Shown here piece by piece: positions 1-7,314 of a DNA stretch of 12,538 bases. The stretch spans positions 1 through 12,538 of the forward strand of contig JALOPD010000089.1 of the NCBI GenBank assembly GCA_025454075.1, read 5' to 3'. The position numbers were made by a program, and so were the translations under genes. How positions within the stretch are numbered: position 1 is the stretch's first letter; each line of letters begins with the position of its first letter. The notes beneath the pieces are model-generated. The model saw only the letters and a list, made by a program, of their open reading frames with translations. It ran no database searches and had not been told where the DNA came from. The DNA comes from Desulfobacterales bacterium (GTDB lineage: Bacteria > Desulfobacterota > Desulfobacteria > Desulfobacterales > UBA2174_A).

Positions 1-2
1 AG

Positions 3-101
3 AAATCCCTTTCGGAAGCAGCGGCCGAACTTGCCAAGCCTTGCATGTGCGGCGTCTTCAACACCGAACGCGCCGAGCGTCTGCTGCGGGAAATCAACTA
101 A
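3..101 (+). CDS. C-terminal end of an unidentified upstream protein (partial)
   Basis: The window opens inside a reading frame that runs from position 3 to a TAA at 99-101, giving 32 residues. The tail is Glu/Ala-rich and then reads PCMCGVFNTERAERLLREIN, a compact helical-looking C-terminus with a Cys-x-Cys pair. It sits 61 bp before the aldehyde dehydrogenase start on the same strand, so it is probably the preceding gene of the same operon. The other two frames here give Arg/Pro-rich peptides that look like shadows. The family cannot be named from 32 residues; the Cys-x-Cys could bind metal, but that is only a possibility. Confidence 0.5.
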   Translation, partial: KSLSEAAAELAKPCMCGVFNTERAERLLREIN

Positions 102-148
102 CACCTGTGGCGGGGCCGCACCGGCACCGCCATCGGAGCCTATCGCCT

Positions 149-158
149 GGAGGAGGGG
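149..158 (+). promoter_or_regulatory. Ribosome binding site fixing the aldehyde dehydrogenase start
   Basis: GGAGGAGGGG lies 4 nt before the ATG at 163. The reading frame is open further upstream (an in-frame TTG at 31), but that extension overlaps the end of the previous gene, is Ser/Pro/Cys-rich and matches nothing in the ALDH family. This site therefore supports 163 as the true start. Confidence 0.8.
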
Positions 159-162
159 AGTC

Positions 163-1656
163 ATGGCGGAAACGATCCAATCGGTGAGGGAGTGGAAAAC
201 GGGCGTCGGCCGCGTCAAGATGATCATCGGCGGCGAGTGGGCCGACGCCGGGAATCAGTGGCTGAATGTTGAAAACCCGGCCCATAAAGGAACCGATGCC
301 GGCCAAGTCCCCCGCGGCGGCGCGGCCGAGGTGGACCGCGCGGTGCAGGCGGCGGCCGAAGCGTTCAAAAGTTGGAAACGTATGCCGGCGCGCGAGCGCG
401 GGCGTGCCTTTTTGAAAATTGCCGACGCCCTCGAGACCGAAAAGGAGGAGTTCGCAAGGCTCTATTCGCTGGAGACCGGCAATGCCATCGCCACCCAATC
501 CCGCGGCGAAGCGATGTTGACCGCCGATTTGATCCGCTATTTCGGCGGGGTGGCGAGTGAGATCAAGGGCGAGGTGATCCCGCTCGGAGAACAGCTCTTC
601 AGCTACACCCGCCGCGAACCCTTGGGGGTGGTGGGCGGCATCGTGCCGTGGAACGCCCCGCTCGCCTTGAGCGCGCTCAAGATCTCCATGGCGCTGATCC
701 CCGGCAACACGCTGGTGCTCAAACCCTCCGTGGAAGCCCCGCTCACCGCCGTCAAACTGGTGGAGCTCTGCAACCGCTTTCTGCCCAAAGGGGTGCTCAA
801 TGTGGTTACGGGCAGCGGAAGCGAGTGTGGCCAGGCACTGATCGACCATCCCAAAGTGGCCAAGCTCTCCTTCACAGGATCCACCGAGGTGGGTCGAAGC
901 ATCATGCGTGCGGCAGCCAACCGCATCATACCCGTCTCTTTGGAGCTGGGCGGCAAGAGCCCCCAAATCGTCTTCCCGGACGCAAATGACGATGCCACTG
1001 TGGCCAACGTCATCAACGGGATGCGGTTCGTGCGCCAGGGCCAGTCCTGCACGGCCGGCTCGCGGTTGTTCCTGCACGCTTCGATCTTTGACGCCTTTAT
1101 GGAGAAATTGGTGGCCAAGCTCAAGGCCTTCAAGATCGGCGAACCCCTGGACGAATCGACCCAGATGGGTGCCATCGTCAATGAAAAACAGTACAACACG
1201 GTCGTAGGATACATTGCCGACGGCCTCAAGCAGCCAGGCGCTAAAACCGTTTGTGGAGGCCTGCCGCCCAAAACACCTCCGTTTTCCGAAGGTTACTTCG
1301 TGGAGCCGACGGTCTTCACCGGAGTCAATCCTGGATGGCGCATTGCCCGTGAGGAGGTGTTCGGGCCCGTGCTCGTCGCCATCCCCTGGACGGAGGAAAC
1401 CGAGGTCATCCGGATGGCCAATGACAGCCACTACGGGCTGGCCGCTTTCATCTACACCCACGATATCGCCAAAGCCCTGCGCGCGGCACACGAGATCGAG
1501 TCTGGCTTCGTGCAGGTCAACCAAGGCGGCGGCATCGTTCCCGGCCAGTCCTACGGGGGGTTCAAGACAAGCGGCATCGGCCGCGAGTGGTCCCTTGAAG
1601 GCATGCTCGATTCGTTCACCCAGCGAAAAAGCGTTACCATCAACCTGGCCTATTGA
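163..1656 (+). CDS. NAD(P)-dependent aldehyde dehydrogenase, ALDH superfamily
   Basis: A 497-residue protein, the usual length for the ALDH superfamily, which oxidises aldehydes to carboxylic acids in the cytoplasm. Visible landmarks in order are the oxyanion Asn in PWNAP (Asn164), the nucleotide-binding KPSVE (Lys187 to Glu191), the Rossmann-fold GSTEVG (239-244), the general-base Glu in LELGGKSP (Glu261), the catalytic Cys in GQSCTAG (Cys296), and EEVFGPV followed by NDSHYGLAA in the C-terminal part. Glu191 is at the position that usually favours NAD over NADP, so NAD use is likely (inference). The start at 163 is set by a strong Shine-Dalgarno. It is 23 bp upstream of the PPC/DUF296 gene and probably co-transcribed with it and the ABC importer. 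The aldehyde substrate cannot be read from the sequence. Confidence 0.95.
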   Translation: MAETIQSVREWKTGVGRVKMIIGGEWADAGNQWLNVENPAHKGTDAGQVPRGGAAEVDRAVQAAAEAFKSWKRMPARERGRAFLKIADALETEKEEFARLYSLETGNAIATQSRGEAMLTADLIRYFGGVASEIKGEVIPLGEQLFSYTRREPLGVVGGIVPWNAPLALSALKISMALIPGNTLVLKPSVEAPLTAVKLVELCNRFLPKGVLNVVTGSGSECGQALIDHPKVAKLSFTGSTEVGRSIMRAAANRIIPVSLELGGKSPQIVFPDANDDATVANVINGMRFVRQGQSCTAGSRLFLHASIFDAFMEKLVAKLKAFKIGEPLDESTQMGAIVNEKQYNTVVGYIADGLKQPGAKTVCGGLPPKTPPFSEGYFVEPTVFTGVNPGWRIAREEVFGPVLVAIPWTEETEVIRMANDSHYGLAAFIYTHDIAKALRAAHEIESGFVQVNQGGGIVPGQSYGGFKTSGIGREWSLEGMLDSFTQRKSVTINLAY

Positions 1657-1665
1657 TCACCATAG

Positions 1666-1671
1666 AAAGGA
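1666..1671 (+). promoter_or_regulatory. Ribosome binding site of the PPC/DUF296 gene
   Basis: AAAGGA lies 8 nt before the ATG at 1680. It favours that ATG over the upstream in-frame TTG at 1653, which overlaps the ALDH stop codon and has no comparable site. Confidence 0.6.
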
Positions 1672-1679
1672 AATTCCCC

Positions 1680-2177
1680 ATGAGTGCAGACCCGCGTTTT
1701 TTTGAAAACGTCGACCTCTCCGAGGTGATACTCACCCGGTTCCACCCCGGAGACGATCTGTTTCCCACACTGGTCAAAACCGTCAAGGACAGGGGGTGGG
1801 AGCGCGCCGTGATCATCTCCGGAATCGGCAGCCTTGAGGACGTCGTCTTCGTCGCCCCCAAACCTGCATTTAAAATACCGGTCCAACCGGCTGAGAACCT
1901 CAACAAGATCGAAATGAAGGGGCCCTTCGAGCTCATGAGCGTCGAGGGCAACATCGTCCCGCTGGTGGGGGAATTCGGCGCCATGAAGCATGGCGACCCG
2001 GTGCTGCACGTGCACTGCCTTCTCTCCCACGGCACGGGCGAGCTGACCGGCGGCCATATGATTTCCGCCAAGGTGTTCACCACCACCGAAATTTTCATCG
2101 CTCATGTGAAACATTCGAAGGTCAAGAAAAAGAAGAGCGAGGTCACCGGGCTGCTGGAGTTCCGCAACGATCTCTAG
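1680..2177 (+). CDS. PPC/DUF296 domain protein
   Basis: A 165-residue protein with the PPC (plants and prokaryotes conserved, DUF296) fold. It shows FHPGDDLFPTLVKTVKDRG near the N-terminus, then AVIISGIGSLEDVVF, and the family's metal-site-like histidine cluster LHVHCLLSHGTGELTGGHM. This corresponds to the HxHxxL...GGHL pattern seen in stand-alone bacterial and archaeal members. In plants the domain is joined to AT-hooks; here it stands alone and ends in a short Lys-rich segment (KVKKKKSE) before the C-terminus. The biochemical role of stand-alone members is not settled, although the His residues suggest metal binding. Its place directly after an aldehyde dehydrogenase and before the importer suggests an accessory role in the same catabolic unit (inference). 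Confidence 0.85.
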   Translation: MSADPRFFENVDLSEVILTRFHPGDDLFPTLVKTVKDRGWERAVIISGIGSLEDVVFVAPKPAFKIPVQPAENLNKIEMKGPFELMSVEGNIVPLVGEFGAMKHGDPVLHVHCLLSHGTGELTGGHMISAKVFTTTEIFIAHVKHSKVKKKKSEVTGLLEFRNDL

Positions 2178-2234
2178 CCGCCCGCGGGTCCGCCCCATCC
2201 ACCACCCAACCCATCATCACGACAGGAGGCAGGT

Positions 2235-3497
2235 ATGAAACGAAACGGACTGAAGTCGCTGGTCATGGCGGCGCTGCTCATGGGAGTCTTCGCCGTTGCC
2301 GCTCCCGCAGGGGCTGCCGACACGGTGAAACTCGGCGTCATGTTTTCCACGACCGGACCCGGGGCGGTCATCGGCGTGGGCCAGATGGAAGGGGCCAAGA
2401 TGGCCATCGAGGAGATCAACAAAGCCGGCGGAGTTTCCATCGGCGGCAAAAAGATGAAGCTCGAGGGTGTTTTCCGCGACGACGAGACCAACCCCCAGGT
2501 GGCGGTGGGCCGCTTCAAGGAGATCGTGAAGGACCAGGGCGCCACCGCGCTGGTCGGCGGGACCTTCGGCAACGTCTCCATGGCCCTCAACGAGGAGGCC
2601 AAGAAATCGGGCACCTTCTTCATGGCCACCAACGGCGTTCCGGAGGGGTTTTTCAAAAAGGAGGTGAAAGCGCCCACCTCGCTTTGCATCGTCGCCGCCT
2701 CCGAATGGGCCGGCCGCGGGGCCGCCGCCTACATGGCCGACCAGATGAAAGCCAAGCGCATCGCCTGCTTCATGCCCGACTACGCCATCGGCAAAGGGAC
2801 GATGAAGGGTTTCGAGGAGGTGATCAAGGCACGCCCGGGAGTCGAGTACACCGCCATCTGGCACCCGGTCCAGAGCCCGGACATGACCAGCTATCTCATC
2901 AAGGCGCTCGAGTTCAACCCTGATGTCATTTTCGTAGGTTCCTGGGGCGGGGATGCGGTCAACGCCCTGAAACAGGCGTTGGAGACGGGCGCCGCCAAGA
3001 AGGCGCCCCTCTTTCACTTCTGGTTGATGAACGCTTTCGCCACCGGCATCCCGGCCAACGCCATGCAGGGGGTTAAGGGCCAGATGTTCTGGTACCATGA
3101 CATGCGCGGGTTCAAGGACGCCGAGGTGGTCGCCGCCTCCGAGGAGTTTGTGAAAAAATGGATGGCGAGCCACAGCGAGCCGCCCGATCCATACGCCATG
3201 AGCACCTACTACGGAGTTATGGAAACCGTCCGCGCGATGGAGCTGTCCAAGTCGACCGACCCCGAAAAGATGGTCGCCGCCCTGATGGCCAATCCGAATT
3301 GGAAGGGCGCCAAGGGGCCGGCCACGTGGCGCAAGGACGGGGCCTGCATCTACAAGTACTCCACCTGGATCGTGGAGGGCAAGGGGGAGGCCGAGCGCAC
3401 GAGCGACCGCTACCCGGCGAAGTTCGACTTTGCCAGGATCGTCGATGTCTATGCCGGCGACGCCTTCGTGCCGCCGCTGAGCGCCCTGGGATGGTAG
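2235..3497 (+). CDS. Periplasmic substrate-binding protein of a branched-chain amino acid-type ABC importer (LivK-like)
   Basis: A 420-residue exported protein. The N-terminus has a classical signal peptide: basic MKRNGLK, a hydrophobic core around residues 8-23, and a probable cut after AGA or AGAA at 27-28. There is no lipobox Cys. The mature part has the two-lobed type I periplasmic-binding fold (Peripla_BP_6): it begins with VKLGVMFSTTGPGAVIGVGQ, where the Ser-Thr-Thr-Gly-Pro loop usually touches the ligand, followed by GAKMAIEEINKAGG and FRDDETNP. It would capture a small carboxylated ligand and deliver it to the LivM/LivH-like permeases. Family members bind amino acids, amides, aromatic acids and other organic acids, so the ligand is unknown. 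A consensus AGGAGG (2224-2229) lies 5 nt before the ATG. The neighbouring ALDH and AOR suggest an organic acid or amino-acid-derived ligand (inference). Confidence 0.93.
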   Translation: MKRNGLKSLVMAALLMGVFAVAAPAGAADTVKLGVMFSTTGPGAVIGVGQMEGAKMAIEEINKAGGVSIGGKKMKLEGVFRDDETNPQVAVGRFKEIVKDQGATALVGGTFGNVSMALNEEAKKSGTFFMATNGVPEGFFKKEVKAPTSLCIVAASEWAGRGAAAYMADQMKAKRIACFMPDYAIGKGTMKGFEEVIKARPGVEYTAIWHPVQSPDMTSYLIKALEFNPDVIFVGSWGGDAVNALKQALETGAAKKAPLFHFWLMNAFATGIPANAMQGVKGQMFWYHDMRGFKDAEVVAASEEFVKKWMASHSEPPDPYAMSTYYGVMETVRAMELSKSTDPEKMVAALMANPNWKGAKGPATWRKDGACIYKYSTWIVEGKGEAERTSDRYPAKFDFARIVDVYAGDAFVPPLSALGW

Positions 3498-3520
3498 AGA
3501 TCCTTCCGGGAATGGGTGAT

Positions 3521-3542
3521 GCCGGCGTCCTCGGGCGCCGGC
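3521..3542 (+). promoter_or_regulatory. Small GC stem-loop between the binding-protein and ATPase genes
   Basis: GCCGGCG (3521-3527) and CGCCGGC (3536-3542) form a perfect 7-bp stem with an 8-nt loop. It lies in the 84-bp gap after the binding-protein stop, the longest gap inside the transporter unit. No U-run follows, so it is not a classical terminator. Such hairpins often stabilise the upstream message or reduce read-through so that binding protein is made in excess. That role is inferred here. Confidence 0.4.
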
Positions 3543-3581
3543 GTCACCCGCACCCCGCGTTGCGCAGAGAAAGTCCGTCTC

Positions 3582-4346
3582 ATGACCGAGTTGATTGCCG
3601 CCCGCGGTCTGACGAAACGGTTCGACGGTCTCGCCGCCGTTCATGAGGTCGATTTCCGGGTCAACGCGGGCCAGACCTCCGGAATCATCGGGCCGAACGG
3701 CTCGGGCAAAACCACGCTCTTCAACCTTCTCTCGGGATATTTCACACCGACGGCGGGCGTCATCTCCTTTCAAGGCCGGGACATCACGCAGGCGCCGCCG
3801 CACGCACGGGTCGCGCTGGGGATCGCGCGTACCTTTCAGCTGGTTTCGGTGTTCACCTCCCTCACGGTGTGGGAAAATCTGGTCCTTGCCAATCTCCGCT
3901 TCCAGCCCGGCGAAACATCGCCCGGCCGCTTTTTTTTCCGCACGGCACGCCGCGCCCGGATCCTCGCCGAGTGCGCCAAGGCGCTCGAGTGGGTCGGGCT
4001 GGCCGACCAGGCAGGCGCGGGAGTGGACGAGCTGTCCTATGGCGACAAGCGCATGCTGGAAATCGGCATCGTCGCGTCCCTGAAACCCCGCCTGTTGCTC
4101 TTGGATGAACCGCTTGCCGGCCTGAGCGACCACGAGATCGGCCGCGTGGTGGATATGATCCAGGGAATCCGCAAGCGGGTCACCGTGGTGATCATCGAGC
4201 ATAAAATTTCAAAAATCGTGGATCTCGTGGAGCGTCTGAGCGTCATGAACGAGGGCCGTCTGATCTGCGAGGGCTCGCCGGACGACGTGCTCTGCAACCC
4301 ACAGGTCCGGGAGTGCTACTGGGGCAAGGAGGGCGAGGCGTGCTAG
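3582..4346 (+). CDS. ABC importer ATP-binding protein, LivG-like
   Basis: A 254-residue ATPase, the typical length for LivG. The start at 3582 gives MTELIAARGLTKRF, which aligns with family starts; the open frame upstream to about 3516 covers the spacer hairpin and looks non-coding. Motifs are Walker A GPNGSGKTT (37-45), Q-loop RTFQL, signature LSYGD (151-155), Walker B ending LLLLDEP (Asp175-Glu176) and H-loop His207 in IEHK. The Tyr in place of the first Gly of LSGGQ is common in LivG proteins. It would pair with the LivF-like subunit at the cytoplasmic face of the permeases to energise import. The last 7 nt overlap the next gene. A weak AGAGAAAG lies about 9 nt before the ATG. Confidence 0.93.
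   Translation: MTELIAARGLTKRFDGLAAVHEVDFRVNAGQTSGIIGPNGSGKTTLFNLLSGYFTPTAGVISFQGRDITQAPPHARVALGIARTFQLVSVFTSLTVWENLVLANLRFQPGETSPGRFFFRTARRARILAECAKALEWVGLADQAGAGVDELSYGDKRMLEIGIVASLKPRLLLLDEPLAGLSDHEIGRVVDMIQGIRKRVTVVIIEHKISKIVDLVERLSVMNEGRLICEGSPDDVLCNPQVRECYWGKEGEAC
4326..4333 (+). promoter_or_regulatory. Ribosome binding site inside livG-like gene for the livF-like GTG start
   Basis: AAGGAGGG lies 6 nt before the GTG at 4340, within the last codons of the preceding ATPase gene. It supports a GTG start that overlaps the upstream stop by 7 nt and suggests translational coupling. Confidence 0.7.
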
Positions 4347-5029
4347 AGATCAGCGATTTGCACGTTGCCTACGGCCATGCCCAAGTCATTCACGGCCTGA
4401 ACCTTGTTTTGAGGCCGGGGGAGATGGTGTTCATCGTCGGCCGTAACGGGGCCGGAAAAACCACCCTGCTCAAAACCATCGCCGGTCTGATCCAACCAGC
4501 CAAGGGCGAGATCCGCTTCGAGGGCCGTGCGGTGGCCGGGGAGCCGCCCGAAAGACTCGCCCGCGCCGGCTTCCGCTTCGTGGCCCAGGACAAAAAAGTG
4601 TTCAGCAACCTATCGGTCCGCGCCAACATTGCTCTCGCCGCCCACGGGTCCGGGACGCCCATCGAGGAGGCCTGGTCCAAGGCGATCCAGCTCTACCCGA
4701 AGCTGGAGGAATTCAGAGCGCTTCCCGCCGGCCGGCTCTCCGGCGGCCAGAGAGAGATCCTGCTGATCGGCCGGGCGCTGGTCGGCGCTCCCCGGCTGCT
4801 GCTTATCGACGAGCCGACCGAGGGGCTCGCCGCGATCGTGATCGAGGACATTTTCAGGATTCTGAACGGCATGCGCCACACGCTCTCCTTCATCATCGTG
4901 GAGCAGAACCTCTCGGTCGTCACCCGGCTGGCGGACCGGATCTACGTGATGAAGGAGGGGCAGATCATCCGCGAGATCGCCGACCGGAGCGAGATCGCCG
5001 ATACCGCCCAGCTGGAGACCTACTTGTGA
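4340..5029 (+). CDS. ABC importer ATP-binding protein, LivF-like
   Basis: A 229-residue ATPase, close to the usual LivF length. Starting at GTG 4340 gives MLEISDLHVAYGHAQVIHGL, a standard LivF beginning; an upstream in-frame ATG at 4313 would add nine unrelated residues before the Shine-Dalgarno. Motifs are Walker A GRNGAGKTT (34-42), signature LSGGQ (133-137), Walker B LLLIDEP (Asp157-Glu158), and VEQN with Gln189 at the H-loop, as is usual for LivF. It forms the second nucleotide-binding subunit of the importer. Its TGA overlaps the GTG of the next gene (GTGA at 5026-5029), so translation of the two is probably coupled. Confidence 0.93.
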   Translation: MLEISDLHVAYGHAQVIHGLNLVLRPGEMVFIVGRNGAGKTTLLKTIAGLIQPAKGEIRFEGRAVAGEPPERLARAGFRFVAQDKKVFSNLSVRANIALAAHGSGTPIEEAWSKAIQLYPKLEEFRALPAGRLSGGQREILLIGRALVGAPRLLLIDEPTEGLAAIVIEDIFRILNGMRHTLSFIIVEQNLSVVTRLADRIYVMKEGQIIREIADRSEIADTAQLETYL

Positions 5030-6048
5030 AGCCCACCGACGGATTTTTCTGCCGCGGCATCCGGCCCGCATCGCCTTGGGGGTTGGGGCGGGAGCTCGCG
5101 CTGATCGCCGCCGCGCTGTTCCTGTTGAGTCTCGTCATCAAGGTGCACTGGATGACGGACTTCATTATCTTCATCATCTTTGTGCTCAGCTTCGACCTGC
5201 TCTACGGCTACATGGGCCGCCTCAGCTTCGGCCACATGCTCTACTTCGGCACCGGCGCCTACGGCACGGCGCTGTGGCTAGTCTATGGCGGGAAAGACCC
5301 GCTAGCCGCCCTGGCGGTCGGGTTGGTGGCCGCGGCGGCCCTGGCGGCGGTGCTTGGGTTGATCGTCATGCGCACGCACGGGGCCTCTTTTGCCCTGATC
5401 AACATGGCGTTCAATGAAATAGGTCATTTCGTGGTCCAGTCGCCGCTGGCCGGCCTCACCCACGGTGAGGACGGTTTGAGCTGCTCGGCCGGCAAGCTTT
5501 TCGGCGTGATCAATTTCTACAAGGATGAGTGGGCGTTCGTCGTCACGGCGGCCACCCTTCTGGCCGTGTTCGCGCTGCTGCGGGTGCTGACCTCCTCTCC
5601 CTACGGACTCCTGGTGCGCTCGATCAAGGAAAACGAGAAGCGGGTCAAATTCCTGGGTTTCAGCACCTTCCGCTACAAATGGGTCACTTTCGTCATCGCC
5701 TCCACGGTGGCGGCACTGGCCGGCGGGATGTTCACTCTGGTGCAGGGATTCGTCAGCCCGCGGGTGATCAGCCCCTTCGGCAATGTGGACGTTATTTTCG
5801 CGGTCCTCATCGGCGGGGCCGGGGGGCTCTATGGCGCGCTGATCGGCGGCATGGTGTTCATGTTGATCAAGAATTTTTTGCCCGTGATGATCCCGGAGCT
5901 GTCGAAGCTGCTGAACGTCAAGCTGCCTCAGTGGGAAATGTGGCTGGGGATCGTGCTGCTAATCGTGGTCTTCTCGGTTCGGAAGGGCATCGTGGGCACC
6001 ATCCGCGCTCAGTGGCAGGCCCGACGGCCTTCAGGGAGCCCGACATGA
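5026..6048 (+). CDS. ABC importer inner-membrane permease, LivM-like
   Basis: A 340-residue integral membrane protein with many hydrophobic segments, for example around residues 23-38, 44-60, 93-114, 172-187, 221-241, 260-285 and 307-320. LivM features include the LSFGHMLYFGTGAYG segment, LTHGEDGL (family form TGGxxGL), and the cytoplasmic coupling loop SPYGLLVRSIKENEKRVKFLG that contacts the ATPases. With the LivH-like subunit it forms the translocation path. It starts at a GTG overlapping the previous stop by 4 nt, with GGAG at 5014-5017. It ends in an ATGA overlap with the next gene. I see no truncation or frameshift. Confidence 0.92.
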   Translation: MKPTDGFFCRGIRPASPWGLGRELALIAAALFLLSLVIKVHWMTDFIIFIIFVLSFDLLYGYMGRLSFGHMLYFGTGAYGTALWLVYGGKDPLAALAVGLVAAAALAAVLGLIVMRTHGASFALINMAFNEIGHFVVQSPLAGLTHGEDGLSCSAGKLFGVINFYKDEWAFVVTAATLLAVFALLRVLTSSPYGLLVRSIKENEKRVKFLGFSTFRYKWVTFVIASTVAALAGGMFTLVQGFVSPRVISPFGNVDVIFAVLIGGAGGLYGALIGGMVFMLIKNFLPVMIPELSKLLNVKLPQWEMWLGIVLLIVVFSVRKGIVGTIRAQWQARRPSGSPT

Positions 6049-6881
6049 TCCAGACCATCGTATACGGCTTCACCATCGGCGCCATCCTCTATTTTTTTTC
6101 GATCGGGTTGGCCCTGACCTTCGGCACCATGCACATCATCAATTTTGCGCACGGCATGGTCTACGCGCTGGGAGTCTACCTCTTCATCAGCTTCCTGAAG
6201 GCCTTGGGCAACTCCTTCCTACTCTCGCTAGCCGCCAGCGTAATCGTAATGCTGCCGGTGGCCTATATCGTGGAACGCTTTGTCATCCGGCGGCTCTACG
6301 GCGAAAGCCTTGATTATGCCATCATTGCCACCTATGGTGTGCTTCTTATCGGAACCGATCTGATCAAACTGGTATGGGGGACCACGCCCTACCCGGTGAA
6401 CGACCCGATCGGCCTCGCCGTTCCCCTGGCCGGGTTGGACCTGCCGGTCTATCGCATCCTCATCGTCATCAGCGCCGTGCTGCTGTTTCTGGCGCTGCGG
6501 CTTTTTTTCAAGCGATCGATCATCGGCCAGATCGTCATCGCCGCCCTGGAGGACAGCGACGGGGTGCGCTGTTTGGGGCTTGACGTCAACCGCTATTTCA
6601 GCATCATCTTCGTCCTGGGAAGCGCCTTGGCCGTTCTGGGCGGCATTCTCTATGCGCCGATATCGACGGCGGAGCCCTACATGGGTTTCCACATCCTGCT
6701 CTTGGCCTTCGCCGTGGTGATCGTGGGCGGCATGGGCAACATCAACGGCACCTTTGCCGCCGCCATGGTCCTCGGCATGGTGATGGCCGTCACCGGACGC
6801 ATCTGGTCCCAGGCGGCCACCACCATGGTTTTCGTCGTGATGGCCCTGGTGCTCATTTTCCGACCGATGGAATCCGACTGA
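6045..6881 (+). CDS. ABC importer inner-membrane permease, LivH-like
   Basis: A 278-residue integral membrane protein starting at the ATG of the ATGA overlap (6045-6048), with GGGAG at 6034-6038. The LivH hallmark is plain near the N-terminus: GLALTFGTMHIINFAHG, and later the coupling-loop-like segment SIIGQIVIAALEDSDGVRCLG. The rest is about eight hydrophobic segments, ending VVMALVLIFRP. It pairs with the LivM-like subunit. The order here (K, G, F, M, H) differs from the K-H-M-G-F order of the E. coli operon, but all five components are present and intact, so the importer is probably functional. Its TGA (6879-6881) overlaps by 1 nt the AGGAGG site of the next gene. Confidence 0.92.
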   Translation: MIQTIVYGFTIGAILYFFSIGLALTFGTMHIINFAHGMVYALGVYLFISFLKALGNSFLLSLAASVIVMLPVAYIVERFVIRRLYGESLDYAIIATYGVLLIGTDLIKLVWGTTPYPVNDPIGLAVPLAGLDLPVYRILIVISAVLLFLALRLFFKRSIIGQIVIAALEDSDGVRCLGLDVNRYFSIIFVLGSALAVLGGILYAPISTAEPYMGFHILLLAFAVVIVGGMGNINGTFAAAMVLGMVMAVTGRIWSQAATTMVFVVMALVLIFRPMESD

Positions 6882-6891
6882 GGAGGGCTCG

Positions 6892-7290
6892 ATGCTCAAG
6901 GGGATCGGCCACATCGCACTCACGGTGAGCAAGATCGAGGAAGTGGTGGCGGCGCTCTGCGGGGCGCTCGGAGCCGCCCCGCCGCCGATCCGGGAGATCC
7001 CGGAGCGCCAGGTGAAGGTGGCGTTGGTGGAGATGGGAAATCTGCAGCTCGAAATCCTGGAGGATACCTCCACCGACGGGTTTATCGCCCGCCACACTGC
7101 CGTGCACGGCAACGCCATCCACCATTTCTGTATTCTCAGCGACGACCTCGAGGCAGATTTGGCGGTCCTGGAACTGAAGCGGGTTCCGCTGATGGACCGC
7201 CGGCCGCGGATGGGGGTGCGTGGCAAGCGGATCGCTTTTATCTCACCGGAATTGCTGAACGGCATACCGATCGAACTATCAGAGCCTTAA
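6892..7290 (+). CDS. VOC-family protein, methylmalonyl-CoA epimerase-like
   Basis: A 132-residue, single-unit vicinal-oxygen-chelate protein. It starts GIGHIALTVSKIEE, then has VALVEMGNLQLEILE, NAIHHFCIL, RGKRIAFISPE and ends IPIELSEP, the order seen in methylmalonyl/ethylmalonyl-CoA epimerases. Likely metal ligands by comparison with known epimerases are His7, Glu54, one of His77/His78, and Glu128. The expected reaction would be epimerisation of a 2-methylmalonyl-CoA-type thioester; however, no mutase or carboxylase gene is in view and VOC proteins are diverse, so a lyase or isomerase on another small acid is possible. AGGAGG (6881-6886) lies 5 nt before the ATG. It links the transporter block to the AOR block, 24 bp upstream of the AOR. 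Confidence 0.8.
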   Translation: MLKGIGHIALTVSKIEEVVAALCGALGAAPPPIREIPERQVKVALVEMGNLQLEILEDTSTDGFIARHTAVHGNAIHHFCILSDDLEADLAVLELKRVPLMDRRPRMGVRGKRIAFISPELLNGIPIELSEP

Positions 7291-7314
7291 CCCATATAGC
7301 GGAGGATTAACGCC

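Noticed and set aside
31..162. 44-residue N-terminal extension of the aldehyde dehydrogenase
   Set aside because: It overlaps the end of the upstream gene, has no ALDH similarity, and a strong Shine-Dalgarno directs the start at 163.
94..1524. 476-codon open frame on the minus strand opposite the aldehyde dehydrogenase
   Set aside because: Shadow of the ALDH codon pattern; His/Arg/Gly-rich and without family motifs.
3930..3937. Runs of eight T at 3930-3937 and 6092-6099 as terminators or frameshift sites
   Set aside because: Both are inside intact coding sequence (Phe codons) and no strong stem precedes them.
4032..4046. LSYGD signature in the LivG-like ATPase as a possible defect
   Set aside because: Tyr or another residue at the first Gly of LSGGQ is common in LivG-type subunits, and all other ATPase motifs are intact.
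2217..4202. 661-codon open frame on the minus strand opposite the binding-protein and LivG-like genes
   Set aside because: It lies antisense to two well-supported genes, is His/Gly/Asp/Arg-rich as expected from a GC-rich shadow frame, and has no recognisable motif.
5529..6044. Arg/His/Gly-rich N-terminal extension that could be joined to the LivH-like permease
   Set aside because: It overlaps the LivM-like gene in another frame. LivH homology starts exactly at the ATG at 6045 with a ribosome site and an ATGA overlap.
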